A program made the translations under genes and the position numbers. From assembly GCF_901709675.1 (NCBI RefSeq), contig NC_051101.1:13601416-13665415 (forward strand): 64,000 nucleotides of DNA. The letters run 5' to 3'. A model generated the notes under the pieces. That model saw only the letters and a list, made by a program, of their open reading frames with translations. It ran no database searches and was not told the DNA's origin. Below are positions 21,918 through 37,000 of this stretch, one piece after another. Source of the DNA: Syngnathus acus (taxonomy: Eukaryota; Chordata; Actinopteri; Syngnathiformes; Syngnathidae). Each line of letters starts with the position of its first letter. Within the stretch, counting starts at the first letter, position 1.

Positions 21918-24142
21918 ATGAGCTCGGTGATAACAGCTGCAAGCCGACGGTGCCTGGCAGTCCCCCTCGGTGGTCTCCGGAGGCACGTCGAGGGCTCGAG
22001 CGCCTCGGCAGCCGGAAATGGTGGCCTGTACGCGCAAGCAGGAGTCCGTGACGTTCCGCCAGTGGGGCGGAGGTCATACTCGACCGGGACGCAGTTGAAC
22101 GACAGGCTGCTCTTCAGACAAGTAATGAGAACTTGAACCGAGAACTAAAATGCCGTTTACTTGTGTGTTCGTTTCGGCGCTGCTCCTTTTCACTATCTTA
22201 GGTTGTTAGCTTTAGCAAAGATAGCGCTCGGTCGTAAAATGAATGTTCATCATTCCACTAGTACAGTTGCAATGAGACACAAACTTGACACTTGGGGAAT
22301 TGAATGTGTCATTTTGTCGAATTTGAACCCACTAAGAAGCAATGGCGTTTGAAACTTTCTGCGTTGGACTTTCTATTAGCTACCCCTGACCTCAATGCAA
22401 CAAATACGAATATTGTCATTTTGGAGCGGTATTTATTGAATCATACATCAGTTGGGGGATTGTCGTTGGAATAGAACTGGGCTGTATGGCCTGAAAATCA
22501 AATCTATGATGAAACAACTTTTACAAAAAGAATGAATTGCATTATAGTTCGCAATGATGTGTAACTGTGCAGAACATCAACTTGTTTAGTGTGTTTCAAG
22601 CTATTTGAAGCAGAGAGCAGCACCTACACGTACCTGCTGGCCGACTCCGTCTCCAAGGATGCCGTTCTCATCGACCCAGTACTGGAGACCATTGACAGGG
22701 ACCTGAAGCTCATTCGTGAACTTGGGCTCCATCTGAAAATAGCAGGTCAGCAAGTGAAAAAAGATTTCATTCAAGCCTCTTGGTGCCGCAGCGTGAATTC
22801 ACTTTGTGTTTGGGGCCTTTCCAAGTCAACACTCACTGCCACGCTGACCACATCACCAGCACGGGACTGATGAAGACCAGGCTAGCCGGGCTGAAAAGCG
22901 CCATTTCCAAATTAAGCGGCGCCGCTGCGGACATTCTGCTGTCCGAGGGAGACAGGATCACTTTTGGAAACCATGTAAGAGAACACACGATGGGTAATAT
23001 TGATGACCGCAGCAAATGAGAGCGTACAGCTGGATGTTAACTTGCTAACACAAACGGACGATCATTCCCCACAGTATCTGACCGTGAGAGAAACACCGGG
23101 CCACACTGACGGCTGCGTGACGCTGGTGACGCAGGATGAGTGCATGGCGTTCACCGGCGATGCCTTGCTTATACGAGGATGCGGCAGAACTGACTTCCAG
23201 CAAGGTGCCTTGTGTTTGTCAACCATGGAAATTTGCCCATCCACTACAGGGGCCAAACGCTTTGTTGTTGTTGTTGTTTTTTCTTCAGCTTCCAGACGTA
23301 TTGACTAACAATTATTTACAATATTATTTCCTATTAGAAGGTTTCTTTAACTTGGAAAGTCATTTGGCTTTCACTTTGAAGGGTGGGTGGCTCTACTCAC
23401 TGGAGCCTTTGTTTTTGTATTACTTACCTACCTACATACAGACAGACACAAGAGTGCAGTGTTGAGTTGTTCAATTGCTTCTGCCTCATCAGGTTGCTCT
23501 GAACGGCTGTACACTTCCGTTCACCAGAAGATCTTTACCCTCCCCGACCAGTGCCTCGTCTACCCGGCTCATGACTACTTAGGTGGGCCGTCCCCGCAAT
23601 GTTTGCATGTCACTCAAGTAACTTAAGCGCGCACTGACCACCGATAGTTGACTTCCCAGGTCAGACGGTGTCTACTGTCGGTGAGGAACGCACATTAAAC
23701 CCTCGCTTGACCAAGAGCCTGGACGAGTATGTGGCCATCATGAAAAACCTGAATCTTCCAAAGCCTTCTAAAATCGGTACGAGACCACCAATGATCTCAG
23801 CCAATCACAACACGATATTAGGCAAAGTACAAAAAAAACGATTTTTGAAAGGTGAGGGACACAACACATGATGATGGGAAAAATAATCCTGTCACCGTTC
23901 AGCCAAAACACATATTACAAATGCGTTTATTTGTTCCGGCATCGATTTATATCACCGTCATGGACTCCGCTGCGATGCCATCCTAACAGTTGAACTGGTT
24001 TAACATGTGCAATCGTTTAGATCGAGGAAGAAAAAAAAAAACCCAAATCTTTGACAATAATCAAATAACTCAAGTGCTCTTCTTTCTACTTGCAGATGTT
24101 TCAGTGCCTGCAAATCTGGTTTGTGGACTTCATCATGTTTGA
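21918..24142 (+). CDS. ethe1: Persulfide dioxygenase ETHE1, mitochondrial
   Basis: ETHE1 oxidises glutathione persulfide to sulfite in the mitochondrial matrix during hydrogen-sulfide removal. Seven exons: 21918-22121, 22601-22745, 22826-22974, 23075-23204, 23493-23582, 23660-23776, 24096-24142. They give 293 residues (human 254). The extra length is a long Arg/Ser/Ala-rich presequence (about 1-66, no acidic cluster), typical of a mitochondrial targeting peptide. The metallo-beta-lactamase iron site is intact: H120-C-H122-A-D124-H125, then [22 protein letters not shown], and YPAHDY. The exon-2 acceptor is AAG at 22598-22600 rather than the earlier TTTAG, because only the former keeps frame and gives [15 protein letters not shown], matching human RQMFEPVSCTFTYLL. 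ATTAAA at 24308-24313 may be the poly(A) signal. A GGCC-rich run lies just upstream of the start. Confidence 0.96.
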
Positions 24143-25451
24143 GCGCCCTGTACAAGAGTGGACTTGAATCAAAAGTATTGCACATTGTTGATCATTTTTG
24201 TAAATACTCATACTCCTATTCATTGAACAATCCGTTTATTTCTGTGGTAAACTGCTAAAACACCTCTCTGTGTAATGTTCATATCCGATATGTCTGGAAT
24301 GGTGTCAATTAAAACTAAAAATCTTTCAAGCTTTTTGGACAGGTAAACTGAATGGCTTGGCTGATGTTTGTTTTCTATTGGATCCCGCCAACAGTCGATA
24401 TCAGCCTTACTGTGTTTGAACAATTGAACTTGAAAGCGTTTTCCACGGCGGCCATGGAAAAATGAGGTGAAATCATTTGCGCTTCTGGTCAACAGCAAAA
24501 ACAGAGACAAATGTCACTGTCGTCACTACAGTGTAAACAATACGTGCTAATGTGATTTTGAAAATAATAATCATGGTAATATGAAAGAGTCAAATTTGAA
24601 AGCACGATCACTGCAATGTATTGTGGAATTTGTATTGTCAGTGTTATGTGACAATGCCAGGTGAGTTAAATCGATACAAAAATGTGGCCGGTCGCTCATC
24701 TGCTAGTTTATTCAGTGTCAGCAGTAAAGACATTGCTTTGACAGTAGTTCCAAATAAAAAAAAACAGTGGCAGTGCCAGCACCACCAGGCACTTCAAAAA
24801 AGAACGTTAACAAAAGTAAGACGTTGCTCGATGTTTTGGCTCGTTTTTTAGAATTGCTAAAATGCAAAGCTGTAAAAAAATGTTTTGCCAACATTTTACC
24901 CAATGAAAAGTCACAGGAATAACGTGACCCGAGACACCGATGGCACGCATCCCAGATATTATATTAAGAAAATGGAGAACTTTTATTTTTTCTGACCTTA
25001 TAGGCCTACTCATATTCAAATGACACTCAGCCACTTTGTCACATCATCGTCAAAGCGGTTGTACCATTTCCCTTGAACGGGTTCATGTACACGAAACACA
25101 GTGTTAAGTTACACGCAAACATGCCTGTTCATCATAAAGTACAGTATCGCTCATTTCATTTCATCCCAAAGGCGCTTTGATTTCACAAAGTTTCTTAGCC
25201 AACACTGTTCTCGGCCAAGGAAGGGAAGGCTTAAGGCTTGTGGCTTAGCTTAGCTTAGCTTACGTAGGCTTCTGACGGACAGCGGGCAGTAGTTTAAGGC
25301 AGCAGTGCTCTCAATCTTTTCATCATCACAGTAACCAGCCTGACCGACCGATCGGTAATATATAATAAGCACCCCGCTAGCTTAGCTAACGGCACCCGCA
25401 AACAAACGTCGCCCGGCGGAAGCGTCTTTCTTTCCGCCATTTTTCAAATGT
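24143..25451. other. Convergent region between ethe1 and the TLDc gene
   Basis: This is the 3'UTR of ethe1 followed by the 3' flank of the TLDc gene on the minus strand. TTTATT at 24982-24987 is a plausible minus-strand poly(A) signal, giving the TLDc gene a 3'UTR of about 0.5 kb. A short AGCTT tandem lies at about 25240-25260. The segment 25370-25440 is richer in CpG (GTCGCCCGGCGGAAGCG, then CCGCCATTTTTC) and looks promoter-like although it sits next to a stop codon. No coding frame was supported. Confidence 0.45.
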
Positions 25452-27585
<2,134 letters not shown>

Positions 27586-27894
27586 AGCTGAGTGGAAAAA
27601 TGGAGAAGGTGGTGGTGGGGGTGGTGGAAAGAGGAGAAGGCAAGAGATGGTGGTGTTTGGAGGCTCAATGCTGTAGCAGCAGCATGTCCACGCCGAGCCT
27701 GCGTGGGAGCTCCCCCTTTATAGCCTTGCAATGCAGAGTTAAGCCCCTTTCAGCAGAAACACACCCCTTTCCCTCCCACTTGGGCCCCTTTTGCCACAAA
27801 ATGTCACAGTCCAACATGTTAGTCATTAACTCAACACGCTCGTCCTCAGTGTGGAGTTCACGCAGTTAATGTGCCTCTGCTCTGCTCTGCTCTA

Positions 27895-28024
<130 letters not shown>

Positions 28025-31000
28025 TGGCATTGCAAATTCAATAGCAACCCCTGATAGTTTTTTCTACTATAGGTATGTTCTCCATTGAAATATGTCCAGA
28101 ATCATCACCATAGCACGTACAGAGCCCAATGGACATGGACCTGTGCATGTGGGCCACACATTTTGCGCCGCGGCAGAGGCAACCCGACACCTCTCCGAAG
28201 AAACACTCCCACTTTGAAACATTTCACTCTTGGGAACATTTTTTGAGTCTCTCGAAATTTCCACTCTCCTCAGATGAGGGGTTGTGGTTGGTTTGCCTCA
28301 CCGTCAAATGAAAGTACGGGTAACCACCGATATGGTATGAAAGGGCACAAGATGTATAGCCCCACCTCCCGAAAAACAGATTTCAGTTCTGCAAAAAAGG
28401 ACAGATTGTGTAATCCCCATACTGGTGTTAAAAGAGTGAACACATCTGTTTCTCATTGTTGTTTTTTTCTACTTCTTTCTGTCCTCATTTTAGGGGGAAC
28501 GAGAACGAAAAAAAAAGTGGCCTGCTGAAAATCATATCTTGTTGGAGAAGACGGCTGGAGTGGGATGTGGCTACCGTGGTCTGCAGTAAGGCAGAGCTCC
28601 TTTTTTTCTTTTAACCTTATGTAAGGTTCGGGATTTGGGGGGGGATGGGACCATGAGAGACAGAACGTGTATTTGTTCACGTTCTATCGACTGCTAAAGT
28701 CAATACTACTGTACAAAAGTTCAAGCAATCCTCTTTCCCCACAAACCATGGCAAAATGAAATCATTCAATTCATAGTGCAAGGAGATACAAAACACGAAA
28801 CTTGAAAAAGATGGCTACCTTCCTTCCCCTCCCCTAATTAGTGGCTAATTAAGCTTGCCTTTAGATTTGACCTGCCACTGACCTATAAAGGCCATACAAA
28901 TGAAACAAACAAAATCCTTTCTCCACCTCAGGATTATGGTTCAACTCCATTCTCCAACTCTGTACGTCTGATCACCCAAGTAAAGATCTCCTAGTCCCCC
29001 TCCAGACCTGCAGGAGGCAGTCACATCACAATTAAGCAAACTTCCTGTCAGATGCCAGGGACAGACGGACAGACGGACGGCCATATTACCTCCAGAGCAG
29101 CAGAAAAGCAAAGAAGGGAAGGCCAAAGAGACTCCTGGTCACACACAACTGGTAGGAACTGGACTTGGACGCATGGTTTGCGTCATGCTCAGCTTGTTTG
29201 AAATGTTTGCTTTCAGCTGTGTTTATCTTAACTTGGAGTGGCTCAATCAATTTGTAGTCTTGATATTTTCCTACTATAGTGTATGTTTGCAATGACTGAA
29301 CCTAACTTCAAAGAATGCAATGTGTTCTTTGTGGAAGATGATCAACCTGACTCATCACCCTCCAATTAATTGTGCGATAAACTGCAGAAAAGAAAAAGAG
29401 GAAGACTCGAGTTGTTCCAAGGATTTGTTTCATTCTGCAGAGCGCAAGGAAGGGACTTTTGGATGGGGGATAACAATCATCTTTTCCTTGCAGATTTGCA
29501 CAAGTCCAAATAGTATTGTGCAGGTGCTTCTCCAATGGCGCTCGTTGCACATTGGCGGCCGCAAAGTGCACGGAGACAGCTGTGGCGCTGCACTATTTGC
29601 AACTCTTTTGCCTTTTCCACTGAACTCCTCAATAGTCTTGTGCTTCGTTTCCACCCACCCACACAAAGCAGCGGCTCCTGCCTTCTCCCTCTCTAATGCT
29701 AACCATTTGAACATTTTCAGGCGGATTTCACTTCGCAAAAAAGCGTCGTGTTTGATGTCTTATCAGGATGAATGTGAATATTCACAGGCAACATTTTTTG
29801 GAGATTGCACGTGTCAGTTTAAAGGTTAGTTAAATGAGCACAGTACAAGCGTATTGATTCCCACCAAATTCTCCCAAAGTGTATTCTTGCACATACATGG
29901 AGGAGAATGAAGCACGCACGCACACACGGAGATAATTGTTAGCATATGCGCTGAAGTCGGCCAGGAAGGCTGGCTGGCTGGCTGTCCTACTTGGCACGCT
30001 CTGAGGTTATGCAAGAGGAATTCGGGGAGTCAAAAAACAGGATGGGACTGCGAGGAAGAACTACATTCAGCCATCTACGGCTGAAATAAAGTGCTGATAC
30101 CGAACTTCAATTGATGTTACGTCATGAAACCTTTGTCGACTCGCATAGAGCACGAAAAGAACAATTTGAAGTCGGTCGTAGTTTCTAGCAGAGACGAAGG
30201 AAGAGCTACTGAAGATATTTCTTATCATCACTGGACAAAAAAAGTATTGACTACTTTTCAAAAAAGTCCCCAACTGTCCCATTTGCAATTTGTATTTGTT
30301 TTAATGTACAATTCTTAACATTCAAGCTCATTCAAGTCAACAATAACTAAAGATGAGATCTTGTTTTTCGTTTGATTTTGTCACGTTCTATTGTTTCTTT
30401 GTGGATGTTACCTTTTAGCTGTTCTTTAATATTTGAGATCCTATCCATGGTTGTCACATTACCCTGTCTATATTCTTACAATGTCAAGTATTCATCCAAA
30501 TGAATTTTGTGTGTGCTGGTTTTCAGTCTTCAGTCAGGAGACTGTGACCCATTTGTGGCTTTCTTATGATTCCAAGCTCACGTAAGCCGGCACAATTTGG
30601 GATCATTCTACACTCGTAAATGTTGAGTATGTGTAAAAGTGCTAAACATTTACAGAAGTGAGGATTGCTGATGTGCCAAATGCCAAGCTACAGCCTCCCT
30701 CGTGTTGCATCGTTGGCCTTCGCTGGTGAGTCCGACCTGCGGCGCTTCATTTAAAAAAGAATCCAAAACTGTTTGAAAGAAGTCCCAGCAATGTGAATGT
30801 CACTGCAAATGAAATTCTAAATACAGAGGGGGTTCGCAATATCCAAGAGGGGAAAAAAAAAAAGGCAAATGCTTTTAAATTGGCAGACAAGATCGGTTTG
30901 AATTGCTGCAATAATAATGCTTTAGAGGTATAAGAAATGTCATTATTTCAAATAGTAGCATTTCGATTTTTCGTATACTTGGATCCCCCCCCATATAATA

Positions 31001-31818
31001 GTTCAAACGCCTTTTATTGTGTTCTTAGTGTTTATGTACGATAATAAAGCAGACAAAGTAGGTCGAGTTTTATCCTTTGGTTTATATTCATAGCAAGGAA
31101 ATATGTAACCCTCACTTGGACATCCATAAAGCTACAGTGAAGCATTGCTTTTTTTTTTCCTGCTGGTTTGACGTTTATGTAACTGGTGGAAATGGGGTGT
31201 CAGATTTCCCCTTGCGAGAGATGAGCCTGTGTGAAAACGGGCTCCCAATCTCCTCTTTCCTCGATAAATGAACAAAACGAATTTGGAAGCGTCAAATGTC
31301 TTCATCTTGCCATTTTCAATGGAAAAAGTCTGCTCAGCATTCATGCAAACAAAGAAACAAACCTTAGGCAATAAAGTAAAACCACTACTTTTAGAAGTTA
31401 AAAGCATTCTGTTATTCGCCCATTTCAAATCAGATGGCAAATACTGGATAGGTTTTTGAATCCCAAAATGATCAGCTTCTTTGTTCTGGAGGAATTCCTC
31501 CTCCTTAGACTGACACCCAGTGATCAAAAGGAAGAAGTACACATTAGCTGAGGCCTACACCATTTGAACAGTCCAATCTATTCATGTGTCCTTGATTATT
31601 ATTATTTTTTTTAAATACTATCCACTCTGCATAGGTGTGTGTGGCATTATTGATGACGTCACGGAAGGAAGCAATCACAATTTCCCCCTTGACACCTTCA
31701 TTGTTACTCCTTTGCAATACAGTACTTTTGTGGTAGTGGCTAGGCCAATCCGCTGGGGGGCAGTAGACAGACAGAGGTGTGAAGACGGACAATAGAAGGC
31801 CATCAAGACTTTGGCGTG
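28025..31818. other. Gene-free stretch, first part of the ctnnb1 upstream desert
   Basis: No recognisable coding exon was found. The 169-codon frame at 29320-29829 is open but has no family resemblance, splice support or sensible composition. Notable sites are paired TAATTA motifs at about 28835-28853 and a TTACGTCA at about 30117-30124, plus the CRE at 31654-31661. Base composition is mixed, with unique-looking AT-rich text rather than obvious transposons. Confidence 0.4.
31654..31661. promoter_or_regulatory. Consensus CRE (TGACGTCA) next to an ETS-like CGGAAG
   Basis: A full palindromic cAMP-response element is followed directly by CGGAAGGAAG. It is in an otherwise gene-free region. Such 8-mers occur by chance about once per 65 kb, so functional weight is low without conservation data. 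Confidence 0.3.
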
Positions 31819-31884
31819 GGAAGGAAGGAAGGAAGGAAGGAAGGAAGGAAGGAAGGAAGGAAGGAAGGAAGGAAGGAAGGAAGG
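31819..31884. repeat. GGAA tetranucleotide microsatellite
   Basis: About 16 perfect GGAA units. A shorter relative is at 36441-36474. GGAA arrays can bind ETS factors, but here the run is most simply a microsatellite. Confidence 0.95.
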
Positions 31885-32652
31885 GCTTTTAGCAGCACTG
31901 GCCATGAGAAATGAGTGCTCATATTTATCACCACATACTGGGAATAAAAAAATGCATTTAAAAGTAGAGCACAGTGATTATTCATATCAAAGTATTTCAA
32001 AGTATTACAGTCATGCTGCCATTTTTGAAATATTAGCATTTAATTAGTGTCATGAAATGTTTGTTGACACAAGCAACGTTTCCTCGGGCGGGCAGCAATT
32101 GTGGCTGCATGCTGCTCACCGAGAGATTGAAATAACCAGATTACAAACAATTCTTGTTCTTGTGCCAAGCAAAGAACCTGGTTGTTTTCCTTGACACCCA
32201 ACAAGCATTCTGGAGTCTTATCAATTATTGTAGGCCTGTAATTACACATTTTGCAAATCGTGTTTAGTTCTTCAAAGTGTGAGTTTCCTTTCAGCCAGTA
32301 TTGATCATAAGCCTTTCTAGGAATATTTGGCGGATGTAATAACACCAACTAAGACTATCGTGGATGCATTTTTGCATAACTAGGTATTCTTAAATGACTG
32401 TACCCAACTATTTGAGTGATTCTTTTTTGCTCGATGGCTATGAAAAGACGGACTGGCACCACATGGTGTATTTTTCTCTACAGTAGATGACAGCTTTTCT
32501 TGAGGGTCTCCCTCCCTCCATCATCCCCTCCATCATCGTCTTCTTGGCCTTGTAAACTCCTCTTCCCCTCTCATTGTCAGCCCCCTCTTCTGCCCTCTGC
32601 TTCCTCTTCAGCTTCGCGCTGTGATTAGATTCACACAGTCTCGTATCATTGT

Positions 32653-32684
<32 letters not shown>

Positions 32685-33029
32685 TCCAAACCCTGTAAAT
32701 AACCTAAACTCTGCATGAACCCCATCCCCTCAAAACACACGCACGTACACTAATAAATGTGTGCTAGGCCAGATGCTGCACTGTAATTGGCCAATGTGGC
32801 TTCCTGCTCTGGTGAAGATATTTTAATACACGCCCTTAAAGACACGCACGCACACACACACACACACACACACATGCTAAGGCTGCCTCTAAAACATCTG
32901 CTGCATCCCATGGCTGCACAAGCTGCACATGCATATAGGCACACAGTATAAGCAAAGCTACAATCAGCATGAAGGGAGCCCCTCCCGGTTTAACCACTGG
33001 GCCTGCCACCAATTTGAAAACAGCGCACA

Positions 33030-33073
<44 letters not shown>

Positions 33074-34050
33074 CTGAGATGGCATCTGCAGTGCTTCCCT
33101 TGGAAGCTCCTCTTGGCAGTGTGGAAAGATTACTGGTTGACTTTGTGATCTCTTCAGATTTGCATCACCATGTACAACTCACTGGTTGGAAGTTGTTTTT
33201 TTTATTTGTTTTTTTAAGTTGCCTTTACAAATATAACTGAGTCATTTTGATTGACAATGTCAAAGAGATATTGATTTTGACAATAGGTTTACCTGCCGAC
33301 GCTGTTTCAATAGTCTCCTTTTGTCAAATAAGGCAACCACATGATTAGAAATACCACTTAATAGGTACTAAAAGCATTATTAAAAGGGCTTAAAGAAAAG
33401 AACCTCCTGGATTTGATCGTTGGCTCGGTTCCTAAGAAGCGGGGTAGCACACGAAATGCTCATTTGTGGCCTTGAAAGAGGTAATACAATCAAATACCCC
33501 TTTGTGGAGTTAATATCCTTCCTATAAATTGGACGTCCGGCCGGGTAAGCAAAAGATGTGCATATTTCTAGGAGGGACAGCCCAATTTGCTGTCCAAGTG
33601 TCAAGTCTTTTACAATTTCTTTGTATCTTTTTCACTCTTACGACCGTACTGCTGTCCGTTGTCAGCAGACCTGACTCCTAATTTGCTTCCAATAAAGAGC
33701 CACAAATGAGAATTTTGTTGACATTATGGCTGCAATTTAAGAAAAGTTGAGAAAAATACATTCCTCCATTGATTTAACATCCAATCGTGAGTCACTGAAG
33801 TTTGACATGTTTTTGACAATAGAATAATAACAATAACGTATGAACACAGTTTGTATCCGAAGTCACTTTCATTAAATGGCGGAAAGTGTCAAGTCCAATT
33901 AAGAAGCGCCGCTGATTTGACTGGCAAGAAAGTGGCTCCATCTGTAGATGAGCATTTACCTGACTAGTTAAGAGAGATTGGGGGAGTGCGTCGGCTGGGG
34001 CTGGGCTGGGCTGGGCTGGGCTGGGCTGGGGTGAGAGAGAGAGAGAGAGT
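31885..34050. other. Gene-free stretch rich in CA microsatellites
   Basis: Three CA arrays lie at 32653-32681, 32841-32874 and 33025-33070, spaced by about 160 bp of mixed sequence. A (GGGCT)n array lies at about 33993-34030, followed by (GA)n to about 34049. No coding exon was recognised. Confidence 0.6.
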
Positions 34051-37000
34051 GAGACGTATCAAACACAAGCCCCCTGCTGAGTGGGGAATGGAAAAGCTGC
34101 TGGCACCAACATGAATATTTCAGCAGATAGCAAAAACTCTCTGTACCCTTCCCTCCCTCGCTCTCGCTCTGTCTGTCTGTCTCTCTCTCTGTGTCACCTT
34201 CTCTATCTCTCCCTCCCCTTCCCTCCCTCCCTTATCAACCACCTCTGCTTCCTTTGCTCTTTTGTGGAGTGCACGGTGATAATAAACGGTGTGATAGCAA
34301 TGGACCGACCATGTTGTGGGGGTGGGTCGGTCGGTGGGTCGGTCGGAGACCTGCTTGAGCCCAAATCTGGAAAGGCGTACTCCAAAATGAATTGTCAATT
34401 GAAACAGAGTTGAGAGTAGACAACTGCGGTACTTACTCCACCATGAAACAGAAAGGAAAGAACAAGTATTAGCAAGGCAGAGCTCTTCCCAATATGTCTG
34501 CCATTTCTCCCATTCATTTGCCAAGTCTTCAGTGGCGATGTTTTTAATTGTGAATTTGGATCTGCCGTCTTGCTGTGTGTGTGTGTGTGTGCTGCCACTG
34601 CAAAAGTCAAATTGTCATTTGAATGCAGAGCATGCAGCAAAGGTGAGCTATTGCCTGTGGGAGCTGTGTGATGTCAACTTGTTTTGTTTTCGTTGATTGC
34701 AAAAATCATCAAAATAAAACACTGGTGTATGTTTGTCTTCAGCGCAAGTTGCAGGTTTTTTTTCCTTCCGTTTTTAACAAGTCACTGGAGATGGTGTGAA
34801 TCATCTCAATGCAATTCCTGCTTCATCTTTAAATCGAGCGCACATTTTTCGTGCAACGCAGCCAAAATAAACAATACTCATGGGTTGCCATACCATGTGT
34901 GCCATTTTCCAACTACATATCTCCTTTGTTCTGTCCTTGAGATACTAAGTGTTTTCTGAAAGCATGCGAGATTCCAAAAACACAGTTCAACTTGTGGGAA
35001 CATAAACGTTGAAGAAAAAACAGGGGTTAAAAGAAGAAGAGAAAAAGCAATCCAGTTTTCAGTGCATTTATTTCTTTTTCACTTTCCAACTTGTGGCTTG
35101 CTTGTGTTTGGGTGTCTCGGGCTGACGGTGCCAAAATAAACAGGCAAATAGCCTGCAACCTAGATAAGCTGTACACAAGCAGCCTCATTAATTGTATTTG
35201 TTTATTTTCTTCATCAGTGTGTGTGTGTGTGTGTGTCTGCAGCTAGCTGACACATTTCTATGTCTGAATTGTATCCTCCGAAAATACAAGTGAATTCAAT
35301 CTAGTAACCTAGTTGAAAATAATCCCTTGCATTCAATGAAGCATATTTTCATCCCAATTTGTTGTCTGATTTGCACACTTGCATTCAGTCTGCAAGGCCT
35401 TGCTTTTTCTTTGAATCATCTTAAATGAATATCAGTCAGATAGTTCACGTTTGTCTTCTGGCTCCCTATTCTCCTCTCGTTTTTTTTTTTTTTTTTTTTA
35501 AACAAAACTTGTGAGTCAGCATCTGCTGTTGTGGTTGGCACCGTTTGGTCGTGCTTTGTGCTCCTAAAAGCATTGTCGGTGTCCTCTGGTTCATTGTTCG
35601 GTGCACATATTGTTTCAGCAATAGGTTGCGCTGCACGCCATGTCTAATTGCACAAGTGTCCAATTTATAATCTTGTGTGATAGCTATCTCTGCAGAGGAC
35701 ATTGGAGAGATAGAAAGAGAAAGAAACACCTGACTGCCTGCTATCTTTTTGTCTGCCTGCCTGACTAATCAACAGCACTCAATTATCCCCTCATTAGTCA
35801 GCCATTCAAAGTGCTCTTAATAGAAAGCCACTTTTTTGCTGTCTGTCAATTTTCACTTATGCATGTCCAAGTTCATCATCTTTTGGCTCTGCTGTCCTTC
35901 CGTCCTCCTCGAAATGTCTCCCAATGCACCTTTGCGTACTCACTAAGGGGTGTGCATATCTATGTTGGTGTGAAGGAAAAAGACAAGTCTACTCAGTCTG
36001 AAGTAGAGCTGACAAACAAATGAAATATGCATGTGTTACATTTGTTTCATGTTGTGCCCCTGCAGATGCCTTTTCACTGAACTTCTACCGTGCCAACAGT
36101 CTATATGTGCATACCGGGCGGGCGGGCACGCAACCTCGGCCACAATTGCATATTAATCCAGTCTTGATGTTTAAAAAAAGAGCTTTATTGACTGCCAGAG
36201 AGTCATCAATCTCTCACTAAGGCTATTATTGTTTTGCACTATTGTGCACAATACTAAGATGTGTTTGGAATATATTAGTCATTCTTTTGATATCTGTTGA
36301 GTCAAAAGCACTTTTGACCTTTCACCTGCACCTTACTCGCGTATTTATTTAGCCCTGAGTGCATGTTTTCATTTGGACACAAGAGGGTGACATGGACTTG
36401 CTTCTGTGGGCCGTAATTAGGCCAAGCAGGTGCACCAGGTAGAAGGAAGAAAGGAAGGAAGGAAGGAAGGAAGGCACTGGCAAAGCATTGCTTGAAAAGC
36501 CTCCATTTCACTTACAGGTAAATTCATTCATCATGGCTCCATGCATTAGAAAAAAATAAAAGGGGGGGAATTATTTTGGCAAATACAAGACACATTGTAC
36601 AAAATTGGATATTTTCAAAATGCCTGTTTGTTTGTATTTTATATGTTTTGTATTTATACATAATTGTTGACATCATTGATGAGTATGATAATGACACATT
36701 CTGGCAGCGGGCTCATGTGGGTATTTGTTTGCACACTCCAGGAGGTGAGCTGGATGTTGGGAGGCCGACCACGGCCATCATCTGACCCCTGTGACACACA
36801 TGCTGACAGCATATGGTGCAAGACAAGATCTGTGGGCCCATGTGCAAGGTAAAAGAAAAAAAACGTTATCCTGACATCTCTGTACTGTAGTTTTGCCTCG
36901 CTCTCGCTCTCTCTCTCTCCCCCCATATGTTGGCATATGTTCTGTTTGGTTGGCGGTGTTCCACATGCCAATCTGATGCCCTGGGCACTGCTGTGGCTCC

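Noticed and set aside
22571-22600. Earlier acceptor (TTTAG at about 22589) for ethe1 exon 2
   Set aside because: It breaks the reading frame; the AAG acceptor at 22598-22600 restores the conserved junction.
29320-29829. 169-codon plus-strand open frame
   Set aside because: No family resemblance, Cys/Ser-rich random-looking composition, no splice or promoter support; a frame this long is expected occasionally in 30 kb read in six frames.
32830-33240. Small frames encoding CVCVCV or HTHTHT runs
   Set aside because: They are translations of CA/GT microsatellites.
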